Source: Chrysogorgia sp. JL179-B06 (lineage: Eukaryota; Cnidaria; Anthozoa; Scleralcyonacea; Chrysogorgiidae). From it: 64,000 bases of DNA. Location of the stretch: assembly GCA_035772405.1 (NCBI GenBank), contig JAYKKM010000428.1:7594001-7658000 (forward strand). Direction: 5' to 3'. The first letter of the stretch is position 1, and each line of letters opens with the position of its first letter. Positions 18,556 to 27,167 of the stretch are shown here, piece after piece. The notes under the pieces were generated by a model. It saw only the letters and a list, made by a program, of their open reading frames with translations, was not told where the DNA came from and did not search any database. The translations under genes and the position numbers were made by a program.

Positions 18556-19905
18556 TTATTTCCTCTGTTTGTACTGGTCGTAGACGAACCAAGCTAGTGC
18601 TATCGCTAGGATCCACAAATTAGACGCTAACCAAGATATGCCTGCAGCTCCCCACTTTAGCGCAGTCGCCACCATGTTTAGCAGTCCAGCCAGTAGAGGG
18701 CCAGCCTTTGCGGCTAGATTAGCTATAGCTTTTCCTAGTTTTCCAAGTGCTTGACCACCTTTAACGATAACGCTCCTAGCTGATATTACTATGGTAGTTA
18801 TTATCCCGGCTATAGAGATTGATATAGCACTTATTCCAACTAAGTTTTCCCTTGCCCATTTTTTAAACCTATCAAGTCTATTTAGATCATTACCCTCAAC
18901 CTCGTCTTTTAACACACCTATTGCCTCGTCGTGTTCTGGCCTCGTGTTGTTCTCGATACGGATGCTATCTGCCTTCAAGTAAGCTGTGTCACTAACACTC
19001 TTATAGAATTGTTCTTTTAGAGGGTCTGGCTCGACGATAGACATGAGTCTGTATTGATCGCCTAGTGCATCTAGCGACTCTGTCTTAACATCAGTTGATC
19101 CTTTTGGGTTGAGAGAGCCAGCGAATTCCCTAACCTCTTGTTCACTAACGAAGATACCTTTCGACGTTTCTACGAGTTGCTCCACTCTTTGTTCGACTAT
19201 GTCTTGTAGCTGTTCACTTGTGTTAGATACTATATCTTCTGACACATTATCTGGGATTGCGTTGTCGCCGTTAATTTCCTCAACCATCGCAGGTAGAGTG
19301 ACTCTGTGCTCCTCAACAGCTCTACTTAACAGACTCTTAAAGTTATTAACATCTGTTTGTGAATCTTTAGCGTAGCTGTACACTATAGACTTCCCTTTTG
19401 ACACCATAACTTTCTCTCCACCAAACTCTAACCCTACAGGAAGACCTTTAACACCAAATATTACTTTCATATTTTTTATCACACTCTTCGAAGCTTTTCC
19501 ATCCCCAACATTAATTTTGACACCAAGATGGTCCAATAGAAACTGCTTTCTATCTCTTGTTACTGACGTATTGTATGACCTTTTATCGTACTTTGGGTTT
19601 GGGATACCATCAGACGTGACACTCCCTTTATCCTCTCCAGTTATTGTTACTGTCTTACCATCATCATTACCTGTGAATGATGTCTCCGCATGTCTGTTTT
19701 TTACTCTGCGTTCTATGACTCTACTCTCTAGTTCGAATTTCACCCTAGTGATTCTGTCACGTATACTACTATATTCTTGTCCTGTCTTGTCTTCTGCGAT
19801 TATTTCATTAAGCATGTTGAGCTCTTCTTCTAACTTCTGGTATTTACGCTCCTCAATCTCTTCAAGATTTTTCATTTCTATATCATCTAATCCTCCTTCA
19901 GCCAT
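18556..19905 (-). CDS. P2 stalk-like membrane protein (variant centre)
   Basis: 449 residues starting MAEGGLDDIEM. The N-terminal 60 residues are coiled-coil-like. The central 200 residues contain GKSIVYSYAKDSQTDVNNFK. The C-terminal 110 residues hold two or three hydrophobic segments (SAISISIAGIITTIVISA, a Gly/Ala-rich stretch, ASNLWILAIALAWFVYD) and a basic end. N and C termini are almost the same as in P3, but the centre is quite different, whereas P3 and P1 agree there. It is next to the integrase. A surface protein is plausible; the function is unknown. Confidence 0.72.
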   Translation of the reverse strand: MAEGGLDDIEMKNLEEIEERKYQKLEEELNMLNEIIAEDKTGQEYSSIRDRITRVKFELESRVIERRVKNRHAETSFTGNDDGKTVTITGEDKGSVTSDGIPNPKYDKRSYNTSVTRDRKQFLLDHLGVKINVGDGKASKSVIKNMKVIFGVKGLPVGLEFGGEKVMVSKGKSIVYSYAKDSQTDVNNFKSLLSRAVEEHRVTLPAMVEEINGDNAIPDNVSEDIVSNTSEQLQDIVEQRVEQLVETSKGIFVSEQEVREFAGSLNPKGSTDVKTESLDALGDQYRLMSIVEPDPLKEQFYKSVSDTAYLKADSIRIENNTRPEHDEAIGVLKDEVEGNDLNRLDRFKKWARENLVGISAISISIAGIITTIVISARSVIVKGGQALGKLGKAIANLAAKAGPLLAGLLNMVATALKWGAAGISWLASNLWILAIALAWFVYDQYKQRK

Positions 19906-19911
19906 TATATA

Positions 19912-20997
19912 CTACTCAATGTTTTGAATGTCACTCTCTGGTATCCATGAGTTGTGTTTACTGTCGTAGCCAAGCCACTTGACTAAAACCATCTTTTTAC
20001 CATTGACCTTCTTTCTCTTTAGTATCTTCTCGACTTTATATACATCGTCTTTTTTATCAACAGCTGACAACTCTTCCTCGTAGAACTTACCAATGATGGG
20101 TTCCCCTTCATGGTCCTCTATCTCGTACACGGTAGGGTCACCACGTATGACCTTTGTCACTTTGAATAGCTCCTCAGTGAAGTTAGCCTCATACCCTTTT
20201 GCGAATATGCTCTTGTACTTTGATATCCTGACAGTATCACCTACTTTAAACTTTGGTAGTGGGTAGTCACCGAAATGGTGTCCAAACAATGTCGTCCATA
20301 CTTCGTTTTCGTTTCTCTTACTAACGTCTTTAGGTTTCATTAGAACAGTACTGTGTTTGGTATTGTTGTAATTCTCAACGAGCTGATCTAAAATGTCTAT
20401 CCACTTATACGTTCCCTTACTGTAGAAGTACTTCCACATAGACGTCTTGAGTGTTCTGTTAAACCGTTCCACGACTGCTGCCTTTTTATCAGAGTTCGTG
20501 CTGAAGTACTTCACATTGTGTTTATCCAATAGATCCTTCACACCAACGTTATAGAATTCTTTACCGTCGTCAAACTGAGCCAGCTTTGGGTACTCGCCAA
20601 ATCTAACCTTAGCCTTCTCTAGTAACTTTGTGACAGCCTTAGTCATGTTTTTCGTGTCTTTCCTATAGACGGGTATTGCGAAAGCATACCTACTAAGGAT
20701 CTCAGTGGCTGTTAGTATCCAGTAGTACCCATTGTTCTTATGCTTGTACTTGCCCATATCAACCAAGTCCATCTGTATCTGCTCACCCAGATAGTCAACA
20801 AATGTTTGTCTAAACTTGTGTTTCTTAACAACTGGTTTGTACCTGGTGTACGTGTCTTGAGATTTTAGCCAGTCCTTTATCTTTACCCTACTAACGTTTA
20901 GACCGTCTTCTTGTGCCTTTTGGTACAGCCTCTCGGCAGATTGGTAACCAGTTGATGGGTTGTAGTAAATATCTCTTAGTTCTTGCTCTACGTCCAT
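19912..20997 (-). CDS. P2 retroviral-type integrase with chromodomain
   Basis: 361 residues from ATG 20997; the upstream GTG codon is not needed. A helical HTH-like N-terminal part (1-50) precedes the catalytic core with QMDLVDMG, QFDDGKEF and AVVERFNRTLK, giving the D, D, E triad. The last 50 residues are a chromodomain (VYKVEKILKRKKV...LVKWLGY...SWIPESDI), known to bind methylated histone tails. It joins element ends to target DNA with 6-bp staggers. The frame is intact. Confidence 0.93.
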   Translation of the reverse strand: MDVEQELRDIYYNPSTGYQSAERLYQKAQEDGLNVSRVKIKDWLKSQDTYTRYKPVVKKHKFRQTFVDYLGEQIQMDLVDMGKYKHKNNGYYWILTATEILSRYAFAIPVYRKDTKNMTKAVTKLLEKAKVRFGEYPKLAQFDDGKEFYNVGVKDLLDKHNVKYFSTNSDKKAAVVERFNRTLKTSMWKYFYSKGTYKWIDILDQLVENYNNTKHSTVLMKPKDVSKRNENEVWTTLFGHHFGDYPLPKFKVGDTVRISKYKSIFAKGYEANFTEELFKVTKVIRGDPTVYEIEDHEGEPIIGKFYEEELSAVDKKDDVYKVEKILKRKKVNGKKMVLVKWLGYDSKHNSWIPESDIQNIE

Positions 20998-21002
20998 ATA
21001 CA

Positions 21003-21647
21003 CTACGTGATGTGTAAATCTAACAACACCTCGCCAACGTTAATACTGTTATCGTCCTGATCTGTTATCTTGAACTCTAGTTGGTTGACGACTCCTTTGT
21101 TTATTGGGATTTTCGATCCAACACCAAAATGTTGTACAGAGCCCTTTAATGTCTGTGTGCTAGTTATTGGCAGTATTGCGATACAACCACTTTTGCTACC
21201 ATTAACTATGTTCTTAGATCTGTCCACAACATTAGATGTTACTTGTATGTATTTCAGTCCTCTGTTAACGTTCACAACGTTAGGACTGGTTTTTGTGGTG
21301 GCTACTGTAGTGTTTTCGTCAAATCCCAAGAGTTGTCCAAATTTAAACAGTTCTATTTGTTGATCAGTTGTTATCGTACACGTAGAGTCGTATCTGTTAG
21401 CCACTAGCTTGACGTCTCCTAACTCTTTCAAGTCGTCGGCGATCATTTTAAAGGTGTGGTACCCAGGACTAAAAACGTGATTATTACTGTTATAAGTTAT
21501 CTTACTGTTAGCTGTGGTTACGTTAACGTAGTCCCAAAAGATGGTTGCCTCCTTCACCAGTACGTAAGGGTCTGAGTTAGTTGCTAGAGTTGACTCTGGT
21601 AGGTCTACAGTTTTCGTTGAATCATTAATCAACACTACCACTCTCAT
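21003..21647 (-). CDS. P2 penton-like minor capsid protein
   Basis: 214 residues, about 20 shorter than in P1. Shared blocks include ATIFWDYVNVTT, GLKYIQVTSNVV and VGEVLLDLHIT at the C terminus. It ends five bases before the integrase start. It faces the large membrane protein across a 17-bp shared promoter. Single jelly-roll identity is inferred from family pattern. Confidence 0.65.
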   Translation of the reverse strand: MRVVVLINDSTKTVDLPESTLATNSDPYVLVKEATIFWDYVNVTTANSKITYNSNNHVFSPGYHTFKMIADDLKELGDVKLVANRYDSTCTITTDQQIELFKFGQLLGFDENTTVATTKTSPNVVNVNRGLKYIQVTSNVVDRSKNIVNGSKSGCIAILPITSTQTLKGSVQHFGVGSKIPINKGVVNQLEFKITDQDDNSINVGEVLLDLHIT

Positions 21648-21664
21648 ATAACGTACGGTATGTT
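21648..21664. promoter_or_regulatory. P2 bidirectional promoter
   Basis: Seventeen bases between divergent ATGs, part of the near-palindromic word ATAACGTACGGTATGTTAT. It is identical in P3 (36333-36349). Confidence 0.6.
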
Positions 21665-23368
21665 ATGATGGATGCGTTCAAAAGAAAGTATCCTTATGCT
21701 GGCAAGAATAGGTTTTTTCTTGATGTTGACGACAATATGCATATACATATATTCTTCGTGACGAAAACGAATATTGGTGACATTAGTGTAGACTCGAGTA
21801 GGTTTAAAAATAACCCGGAGTACACTAAGTATCTAACGATAAACAAACCAGTGATACCTGACCAGGAAGAGATAGCTAATGCCATACGCGTGGCTAAGCT
21901 GAATCTAGTCAAAAAGTATCCTGACATCACTTTGAGTAAGTTTGAGTTCGATCCAACTGTCTCACAAGATGGTGAGGTTAATGGCGTTGACATATATTTT
22001 AGAAACAACGACATCATAAGCACGAACATAACTAGTGATACCTTCAAAAACGACGAGAGTATGTGGGTTTGGTTACACAACAACAAGTCTCCAAAAGGTC
22101 ACGACGACAAGTTTCCAAAAATATGGCTATCTGGTGGAACTATCCAACCACTATCAAAAGGTCGCAAGAACCACTGGGGACTTTGGGATGGTTATCCGAC
22201 GGAAAACGTGTTGAACTACCCAGTGAATAACTTTAGAGTCTTCGTTAATCAAAAGAACTACTTTCTCTCAAAGTTACCAATATTACAAATCACCACGTCA
22301 AAGACAAAGTCAAAGTGGGACGATAATGAGAGCTACTATAGGGTCGTGTTTGCAACGTATTGTGCAAGTTTCTGTTGTGGAGTGTCGTTGCAACACTTGT
22401 CACCCTCGCAAGAAGTTCACCCTGTTATCACTAGTGTAATGAGGTTTCATCTGTACTTTACTGTTAGAAGACTTCTCAGAAGGATGGAGGGTGGTGAGAG
22501 TATGAGATCGATAAGTAGAGAGTTCGATGCTGGAGAATTGTATGGTAAGACAGACAAGATTCCTAAAAAGCATTACTACCAGGGTAAAGTCCTTGCTGAT
22601 GGTACAACAGGTGAGGAGAGAGTCTTCACGATTAACGACGTTAAGAACGACTACAAACGATACGTTCCTCTGGTGTCGAATGGTTTTACCAACATTGGGC
22701 GACAATATCTAAATCAGTCCATAGAGTCTTTTGTTTACTCTACACTTGGTGCACAAGCGAGAACACGTGTGTCAGTCGTTGGTGATTCTGCAGGCAGTCT
22801 AGAGACTCAACAAGAGTTCCGAAAGTTAGTTGAGGACAGTGTTATAAACTACGACGTGTCAACGTGGATTCTCAACATGAACAAGTCGATTAGAGACACT
22901 AACGTTGTCCAAAACCTTGCGCTGTCGCCGTCTACGTGGTTAATGCCAAGTAACGTTGTAATCCTCAAGAACAAAATCGCTGGGTACAACAACCTGCTAA
23001 AGACTGCTACACAGAGTATGAAGTTTGGGGTAAACAGTGGGTTAAACTACATGGAAACGACGGAGGTTAAGAAAGTACACCAAGAAGGTGGAGAGCATCT
23101 GGAGACACTTGATAAACCAAAGGTGACGCATCGTCTGACGACACCAAACGTGGCACACCAGGAAGGTGGAGAGCACCTGGAGACACTTGACAAACCAATG
23201 GCGACGTATCGTCTGACGACACCAAACGTGGTACACCAGGAAGGTGGAGAGCACCTGGAGACACTTGATAAACCAAAGACGACACCAGGTGACAACACGA
23301 CAGAGTTGGGGATAGTTCTAGTGGTTTCGGCTGTGTCTGGCTATTTAGTAAGTAAATATGTGTTATAG
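21665..23368 (+). CDS. P2 large C-terminally anchored protein
   Basis: 567 residues. The N-terminal 55 residues (NRFFLDVDDNMHIHIFFVTK) are absent from P1. Residues about 80-115 resemble P1 more than P3. The conserved core has NHWGLWDGYPTENVLNYP and the ATYCASFCCGVS block. Near the C terminus are three copies of a 26-residue (78-bp) repeat containing HQEGGEHLETLDKP, then one membrane helix. ATG 21665 is followed by a second ATG, and either may start. The function is unknown. Confidence 0.72.
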   Translation: MMDAFKRKYPYAGKNRFFLDVDDNMHIHIFFVTKTNIGDISVDSSRFKNNPEYTKYLTINKPVIPDQEEIANAIRVAKLNLVKKYPDITLSKFEFDPTVSQDGEVNGVDIYFRNNDIISTNITSDTFKNDESMWVWLHNNKSPKGHDDKFPKIWLSGGTIQPLSKGRKNHWGLWDGYPTENVLNYPVNNFRVFVNQKNYFLSKLPILQITTSKTKSKWDDNESYYRVVFATYCASFCCGVSLQHLSPSQEVHPVITSVMRFHLYFTVRRLLRRMEGGESMRSISREFDAGELYGKTDKIPKKHYYQGKVLADGTTGEERVFTINDVKNDYKRYVPLVSNGFTNIGRQYLNQSIESFVYSTLGAQARTRVSVVGDSAGSLETQQEFRKLVEDSVINYDVSTWILNMNKSIRDTNVVQNLALSPSTWLMPSNVVILKNKIAGYNNLLKTATQSMKFGVNSGLNYMETTEVKKVHQEGGEHLETLDKPKVTHRLTTPNVAHQEGGEHLETLDKPMATYRLTTPNVVHQEGGEHLETLDKPKTTPGDNTTELGIVLVVSAVSGYLVSKYVL

Positions 23369-23372
23369 CACA

Positions 23373-24329
23373 ATGAGTCTAAGTTATGGGTTTGAGGACA
23401 GAGACTACGAGAGCGACAAAACATTAAGAAGAGCGAAGAGACATCTAGACGATGGTCCTAAACTAAGCGTGAGTGGTGGGAGGATGTCTGGAGATATAGA
23501 TATGGCGCTCGGGGCACTCAAAAACATAGCAGATCCAGTCGATGATTTGGATGCTATCAGTAAAAAAGTGTTGGAGTCTGTATACTTATCGCAATACTTT
23601 AGAACGCAGTCCTATAACGTTCTATTTGACTTTAACGTCACAAAGCATGCTGCGAGTATGGTGGAATACCACAATGGAATAAATAAAGTGAAAACCATTA
23701 GAGATAAAACAAACATGTTAGTACAACACGATCCAACGTATGGTCCTATTGTTGGTGTTAACAATGGTCATAGCTTCCTGTCCCCCAAGCTAACTCCAAT
23801 TCCACTTGAAGTTGGGATACACTTTAACTGTCCACGTATAATGCAATACTGTGACACATCCATTTTTGTGGTAGTAAGGTTAGCCAAGAGGGTATCTACG
23901 CCAGATTGGGAGACGATTGTGTCAAACGACGACGGATCGCATGACAAGTACGTAGGGTACAAAGGAGGTAAAACTGACAAATTATCGTATGGTGGTGGCT
24001 ATCCAGTAAAGGGGTACACATGCACAATCCCAAATAATATCGACATAACTGAGACACATATGCTATCAATACATTGGCAGATGGATAACTCCCATGTTAG
24101 GGTCAACAACATAAAATCAGCAGACTCAGACTTCACAGCTAACTACAAAGAGATAGGATCTCCTTATGGAACTATCTTTGGAACACATCGACCAAAATTG
24201 TTACTCGCACCCTATAGTTACCCATCTTTGATAGAGTTTTACGGTATTAAAATCATCTCTGGTTATATGACAAACCGAGATATAATATTAGTTGGTAAAG
24301 ACATGATGAGTAAATACAAGGTAAGTTAA
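23373..24329 (+). CDS. P2 fibre-like surface protein
   Basis: 318 residues from ATG 23373, five bases after the stop of the upstream gene. The fibre motif MSGDIDMALGALKNIADPVD lies at about 37-56, and a Trp/Gly-rich beta-type C-terminal domain with SIHWQMDNSHVRVNNI follows. The stop overlaps the next ATG (TAATG), so the genes are probably expressed from one transcript or by reinitiation. Confidence 0.6.
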   Translation: MSLSYGFEDRDYESDKTLRRAKRHLDDGPKLSVSGGRMSGDIDMALGALKNIADPVDDLDAISKKVLESVYLSQYFRTQSYNVLFDFNVTKHAASMVEYHNGINKVKTIRDKTNMLVQHDPTYGPIVGVNNGHSFLSPKLTPIPLEVGIHFNCPRIMQYCDTSIFVVVRLAKRVSTPDWETIVSNDDGSHDKYVGYKGGKTDKLSYGGGYPVKGYTCTIPNNIDITETHMLSIHWQMDNSHVRVNNIKSADSDFTANYKEIGSPYGTIFGTHRPKLLLAPYSYPSLIEFYGIKIISGYMTNRDIILVGKDMMSKYKVS

Positions 24330-24829
24330 TGAGGAAGAAGTCAGTTGTTGTTTTCAATCACATATCAAAGGATATATCAGAGGAAGAGGTGCTAGAGCTC
24401 AAACGCTTGTACGCGTACTACCACAAACTAGAAGCCTGCTACAAATGGAAATACAAGAGGTTGAAGAAAGTTAAACTATCGTTAAACATGGCTAGCATAG
24501 GGTTAACAACAGTAGGGATTGTAGCTGGGTCAGTAACCGCTAACCCTCTAATCATTGCTTGTATTAGTGGTCCTGGTGTGATCATCCAAGGCTACTTGGC
24601 TAAATCCAATCTGACTAGTAGAGTGGAGCATTGTAAGTTTGCACACACTAGCTACAAGAAAATACTGACACAACTAAGATCGTATCTTAGAGGTCTTCCT
24701 TACGACGAGTCAATGTTCCTCTCAGACGTTAAAGTGTTGGACGATAATGTGACTGACTTATGTCCACCAATCAATGGAATGGTTAAAAGGTACAATAGAA
24801 TATATGAAGAGACTAACGCTCCAAATTAG
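24329..24829 (+). CDS. P2 membrane protein, 166 residues
   Basis: The first 50 residues are charged and helical with KRLYAYYHKLEACYKWKYKRL. A long hydrophobic region (about 52-90, IGLTTVGIVAGSV and LIIACISGPGVIIQGYLA) follows, then a conserved SKFAHTSYKKIL/LRSYLRGLPY-type segment and KVLDDNVTDLCPP. P3 has 24 more C-terminal residues whose DNA counterpart here is out of frame, so this copy may be truncated. P1 has no homologue. The function is unknown. Confidence 0.68.
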   Translation: MRKKSVVVFNHISKDISEEEVLELKRLYAYYHKLEACYKWKYKRLKKVKLSLNMASIGLTTVGIVAGSVTANPLIIACISGPGVIIQGYLAKSNLTSRVEHCKFAHTSYKKILTQLRSYLRGLPYDESMFLSDVKVLDDNVTDLCPPINGMVKRYNRIYEETNAPN

Positions 24830-24983
24830 GGTAAGACATGAGGGAGATCGTTAACATCCTCAGGAAGGTCAAACGAGAGGTGTTTGAAAGGGGGGCGTAA
24901 AACGACGGGGCCTAAAAACTCACAACCACACACAGTCTATATATCAGAACTAAGGGTGTTTTCCACACAAAAGACGACGAAAA

Positions 24984-25069
24984 CTCAGGTCCCAGTCTGG
25001 GACCTGAGTTTTTGAGTGATAAAGTAGACTACTCTGACCAAGGTCTTAAAGCAGGACCTTGGTCAGAGT
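24984..25069. terminator. P2 pair of strong hairpins after the membrane gene
   Basis: 24984-25008 has 12-bp perfect arms and a 1-base loop (CTCAGGTCCCAG). 25031-25069 has 15-bp perfect arms (ACTCTGACCAAGGTC). Both lie in the 271-bp gap between two same-strand genes. A transcript-end role is inferred. The same gap holds a 30-bp copy of BRO-gene sequence near 24866-24896. Confidence 0.5.
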
Positions 25070-25100
25070 CACTTATAATATTACACATAGTATATTATAT

Positions 25101-25907
25101 ATGACGAGCCTTGTCAAACATTTCAGTTTTGAGAACAATTCAGTCACGACTATCAAAGATGGAGACAATATATGGTTCTATGGAAAAGAAGTCGCTAAGG
25201 CACTAGGGTATAAAAACGCGAGTTGGGCTATCAGTGTACACGTTGACGATATATATAAGGTCAAACGAGAGGTGTTTGAAGGGGTGCGCGAATCACGCAC
25301 CCCTTTAAACTTGCAATCAAATACGATACTCATATCAGAGCCAGGAGTTTACTCTCTAGTCTTCTCATCGAAACTCGAGTCAGCCAAGAAGTTTCAAAAC
25401 TGGGTGTTCTCAGAAGTCCTACCATCTATTAGAAAGACAGGTGTTTACACGCAACATAACCAACTATCAATCATGAACGAGACAGATTTACACTACGACA
25501 TTGTGAAGTACATTAGAGAGTACCACCCAACAATAGTCATCCCAGGGTTGGGTGAGTACCAAGACACACCTACGAAAAGAATAGACGGGTGGAAGAAGGG
25601 TTACAGTGGTGGACAACCAGACTTGATTGTCCCGCAGCTCCATAAGAGATATAATGGGTTTGCTATAGAGTTCAAAACACCAAAAGGTAATGGAGTTATT
25701 AGGAATAACCAGATGAGGGTATTAAGGAGACTAAGATCACAAGGGTACAACACATTACTATCCTCAGACCAACACGAGATAATACATTTCATAGAGACAT
25801 ATATGACAGACTCCAGAGTTCTGTGTGAGTACTGTAATAGGAGATTCAAGAGTGAAACCACACTGTCTAATCACCAAAGATATTTTCACCGAATACTCTA
25901 TCTGTGA
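25101..25907 (+). CDS. P2 BRO-N / PD-(D/E)XK nuclease / zinc-finger protein
   Basis: 268 residues. BRO-N covers 1-113, with NIWFYGKEVAKALGY and EPGVYSLVFSSKL. Nuclease-like residues are D174 (GGQPDLIV), E190 and K192 (AIEFKTPK) and Q204. The C2H2 finger is C242, C245, H258 and H263. Relative to P1, BRO-N carries an extra 16 residues around VFEGVRESRTPLN, encoded by a DNA palindrome. The leader is TAGTATATTATAT directly before ATG. The frame is intact. Confidence 0.78.
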   Translation: MTSLVKHFSFENNSVTTIKDGDNIWFYGKEVAKALGYKNASWAISVHVDDIYKVKREVFEGVRESRTPLNLQSNTILISEPGVYSLVFSSKLESAKKFQNWVFSEVLPSIRKTGVYTQHNQLSIMNETDLHYDIVKYIREYHPTIVIPGLGEYQDTPTKRIDGWKKGYSGGQPDLIVPQLHKRYNGFAIEFKTPKGNGVIRNNQMRVLRRLRSQGYNTLLSSDQHEIIHFIETYMTDSRVLCEYCNRRFKSETTLSNHQRYFHRILYL

Positions 25908-25950
25908 GACGACCTGTGAGACGACTGTGAGGTCATCTGTAACAAGACAC
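25905..25950 (+). promoter_or_regulatory. P2 CTGTGAG repeat cluster
   Basis: Beginning at the BRO-like stop codon there are CTGTGAG words at 11-15-bp steps, plus a CTGTAAC variant, ending shortly before the TATAGTATA leader of the next gene. Confidence 0.55.
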
Positions 25951-25965
25951 CACGTATAGTATAAG

Positions 25966-26265
25966 ATGACTGACAGTGAGTCCGTACCTATTATAACGTC
26001 GACAACAAAGGTCAAAGACCCTAAGAGAGTAGAGGCAGGCAAACGCTTGGCTGCTATATCTAAAGCAGCCAAAGAGAGGAAAATGAGAGAGAGAGTGATA
26101 AAAGAGGACGATAGTTTTAACTACGGATACATCATAGGTACTATTGGAGTGGTAATAGCCGCTGGCTCGCTGTATTACACGATTAGTCAAGACAAACAAG
26201 TAGTAACCGAAGAGCCTAAGACCGTTGTTATAAAACCATCACGTAAACTCGACAGCCTCGATTAA
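25966..26265 (+). CDS. P2 single-pass membrane protein (99 residues)
   Basis: A basic KVKDPKRVEAGKRLAAISKA block (about 15-34), one membrane helix around YGYIIGTIGVVIAAGSLYY, and the conserved end RKLDSLD. The leader GTATAGTATAAG lies directly before ATG. It heads a set of three small membrane genes with gaps under 20 bp. Confidence 0.75.
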   Translation: MTDSESVPIITSTTKVKDPKRVEAGKRLAAISKAAKERKMRERVIKEDDSFNYGYIIGTIGVVIAAGSLYYTISQDKQVVTEEPKTVVIKPSRKLDSLD

Positions 26266-26282
26266 AACATGTCGTATAATAT

Positions 26283-26516
26283 ATGGCATCAATAGACAGA
26301 AAAGAACTGATGAACGAGCTATACGACGCAGCCCTTGTGACTGCTGGAGCCGTAGCCGTGTCGATGGCATCTAAGAAAGTACTAAAAGAACCGTTAGGCA
26401 CTCCTGAATCAGTGAAGGGAACCCTAAAGTTAGCGACTGCTGTAGGCGTTTCAACGCTATTCGTTAAGTGGGCGCAGAGCAAGAAATACTTACCTATTGA
26501 CCCGTTCTCAAAATAA
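26283..26516 (+). CDS. P2 small hydrophobic protein (77 residues)
   Basis: Homologous to 9044-9280 of P1, with DRKELMNELYDAALVTAGAV and EPLGTPES conserved. It starts after CGTATAATAT. Sixteen bases separate it from the next ATG. The function is unknown. Confidence 0.72.
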   Translation: MASIDRKELMNELYDAALVTAGAVAVSMASKKVLKEPLGTPESVKGTLKLATAVGVSTLFVKWAQSKKYLPIDPFSK

Positions 26517-26532
26517 TCTAACGTAATACATA

Positions 26533-26949
26533 ATGGCTAGTGTGATAGCGGGTGGCTTGTTCAACGCTATAGCATTCGCAGGAGCTGGATTTATATTCAG
26601 CAAGCTAAACCATACAGGCTACGAGACAGAGATAAAGAGACACAACAAAGCACTGGAGAGTCTTGCAAGAGCGAAAGAAAAGTTCTACGAGAACGAGATT
26701 CGTCAGAGAGACAAAGTTCAGGAATTAAGACAACAACTGTCAGATGCTAATGCAGACATAAACGACACGAACCACGCTCTGGATCAACTAAGACAAGTAC
26801 TGACGATACAGTATGATGGTAAGACATTTAGCAAAGAGCCTGAGTTGTCAGACTACTACAAACCCTCAGACGAGATGAAAGAATATCAAACGGTATTCGT
26901 TGGAGTTGTCGGGTTACCTTTAGGTTACTTAATATATAGAGTGTTATAG
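26533..26949 (+). CDS. P2 membrane/coiled-coil protein (138 residues)
   Basis: Hydrophobic N terminus (ASVIAGGLFNAIAFAGAGF), a heptad-rich middle with LSDANADINDTNHALDQL, the motif QYDGKTFSKEPELSDYY, and a hydrophobic C terminus. It is more than half identical to P1 in the core. Confidence 0.75.
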   Translation: MASVIAGGLFNAIAFAGAGFIFSKLNHTGYETEIKRHNKALESLARAKEKFYENEIRQRDKVQELRQQLSDANADINDTNHALDQLRQVLTIQYDGKTFSKEPELSDYYKPSDEMKEYQTVFVGVVGLPLGYLIYRVL

Positions 26950-26951
26950 AA

Positions 26952-27137
26952 ATGAGCGTTAAAACTTTGAAGGAGATGGCTATGGAATTTGATAAAAAAC
27001 GTAACTTGACAGAGACACTCTCTTACCAAACTCATCAGATAGAAAAGTTGGAACAACTACTATCAGACGCTCTAAAACAGGTCACAACAATAAAGTGTGA
27101 GTGGGAGACACTCAACCACAAAGTTACTACACTATAG
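26952..27137 (+). CDS. P2 short coiled-coil protein (61 residues)
   Basis: It begins two bases after the preceding stop. A heptad pattern runs through KLEQLLSDALKQV. P3 has a 91-residue version whose C terminus (QHNGKTFSRDY) resembles the end of the preceding membrane/coiled-coil gene, so it may be a partial duplicate of that gene. The P2 copy lacks that tail. Confidence 0.5.
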   Translation: MSVKTLKEMAMEFDKKRNLTETLSYQTHQIEKLEQLLSDALKQVTTIKCEWETLNHKVTTL

Positions 27138-27167
27138 TCTAAAGACACATATAGTATAGTAACTTAG

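Noticed and set aside
23042..23298. Antisense Cys/Ser-rich frames over the tandem repeat of the large membrane protein
   Set aside because: Frames in several registers caused by the 78-bp repeat.
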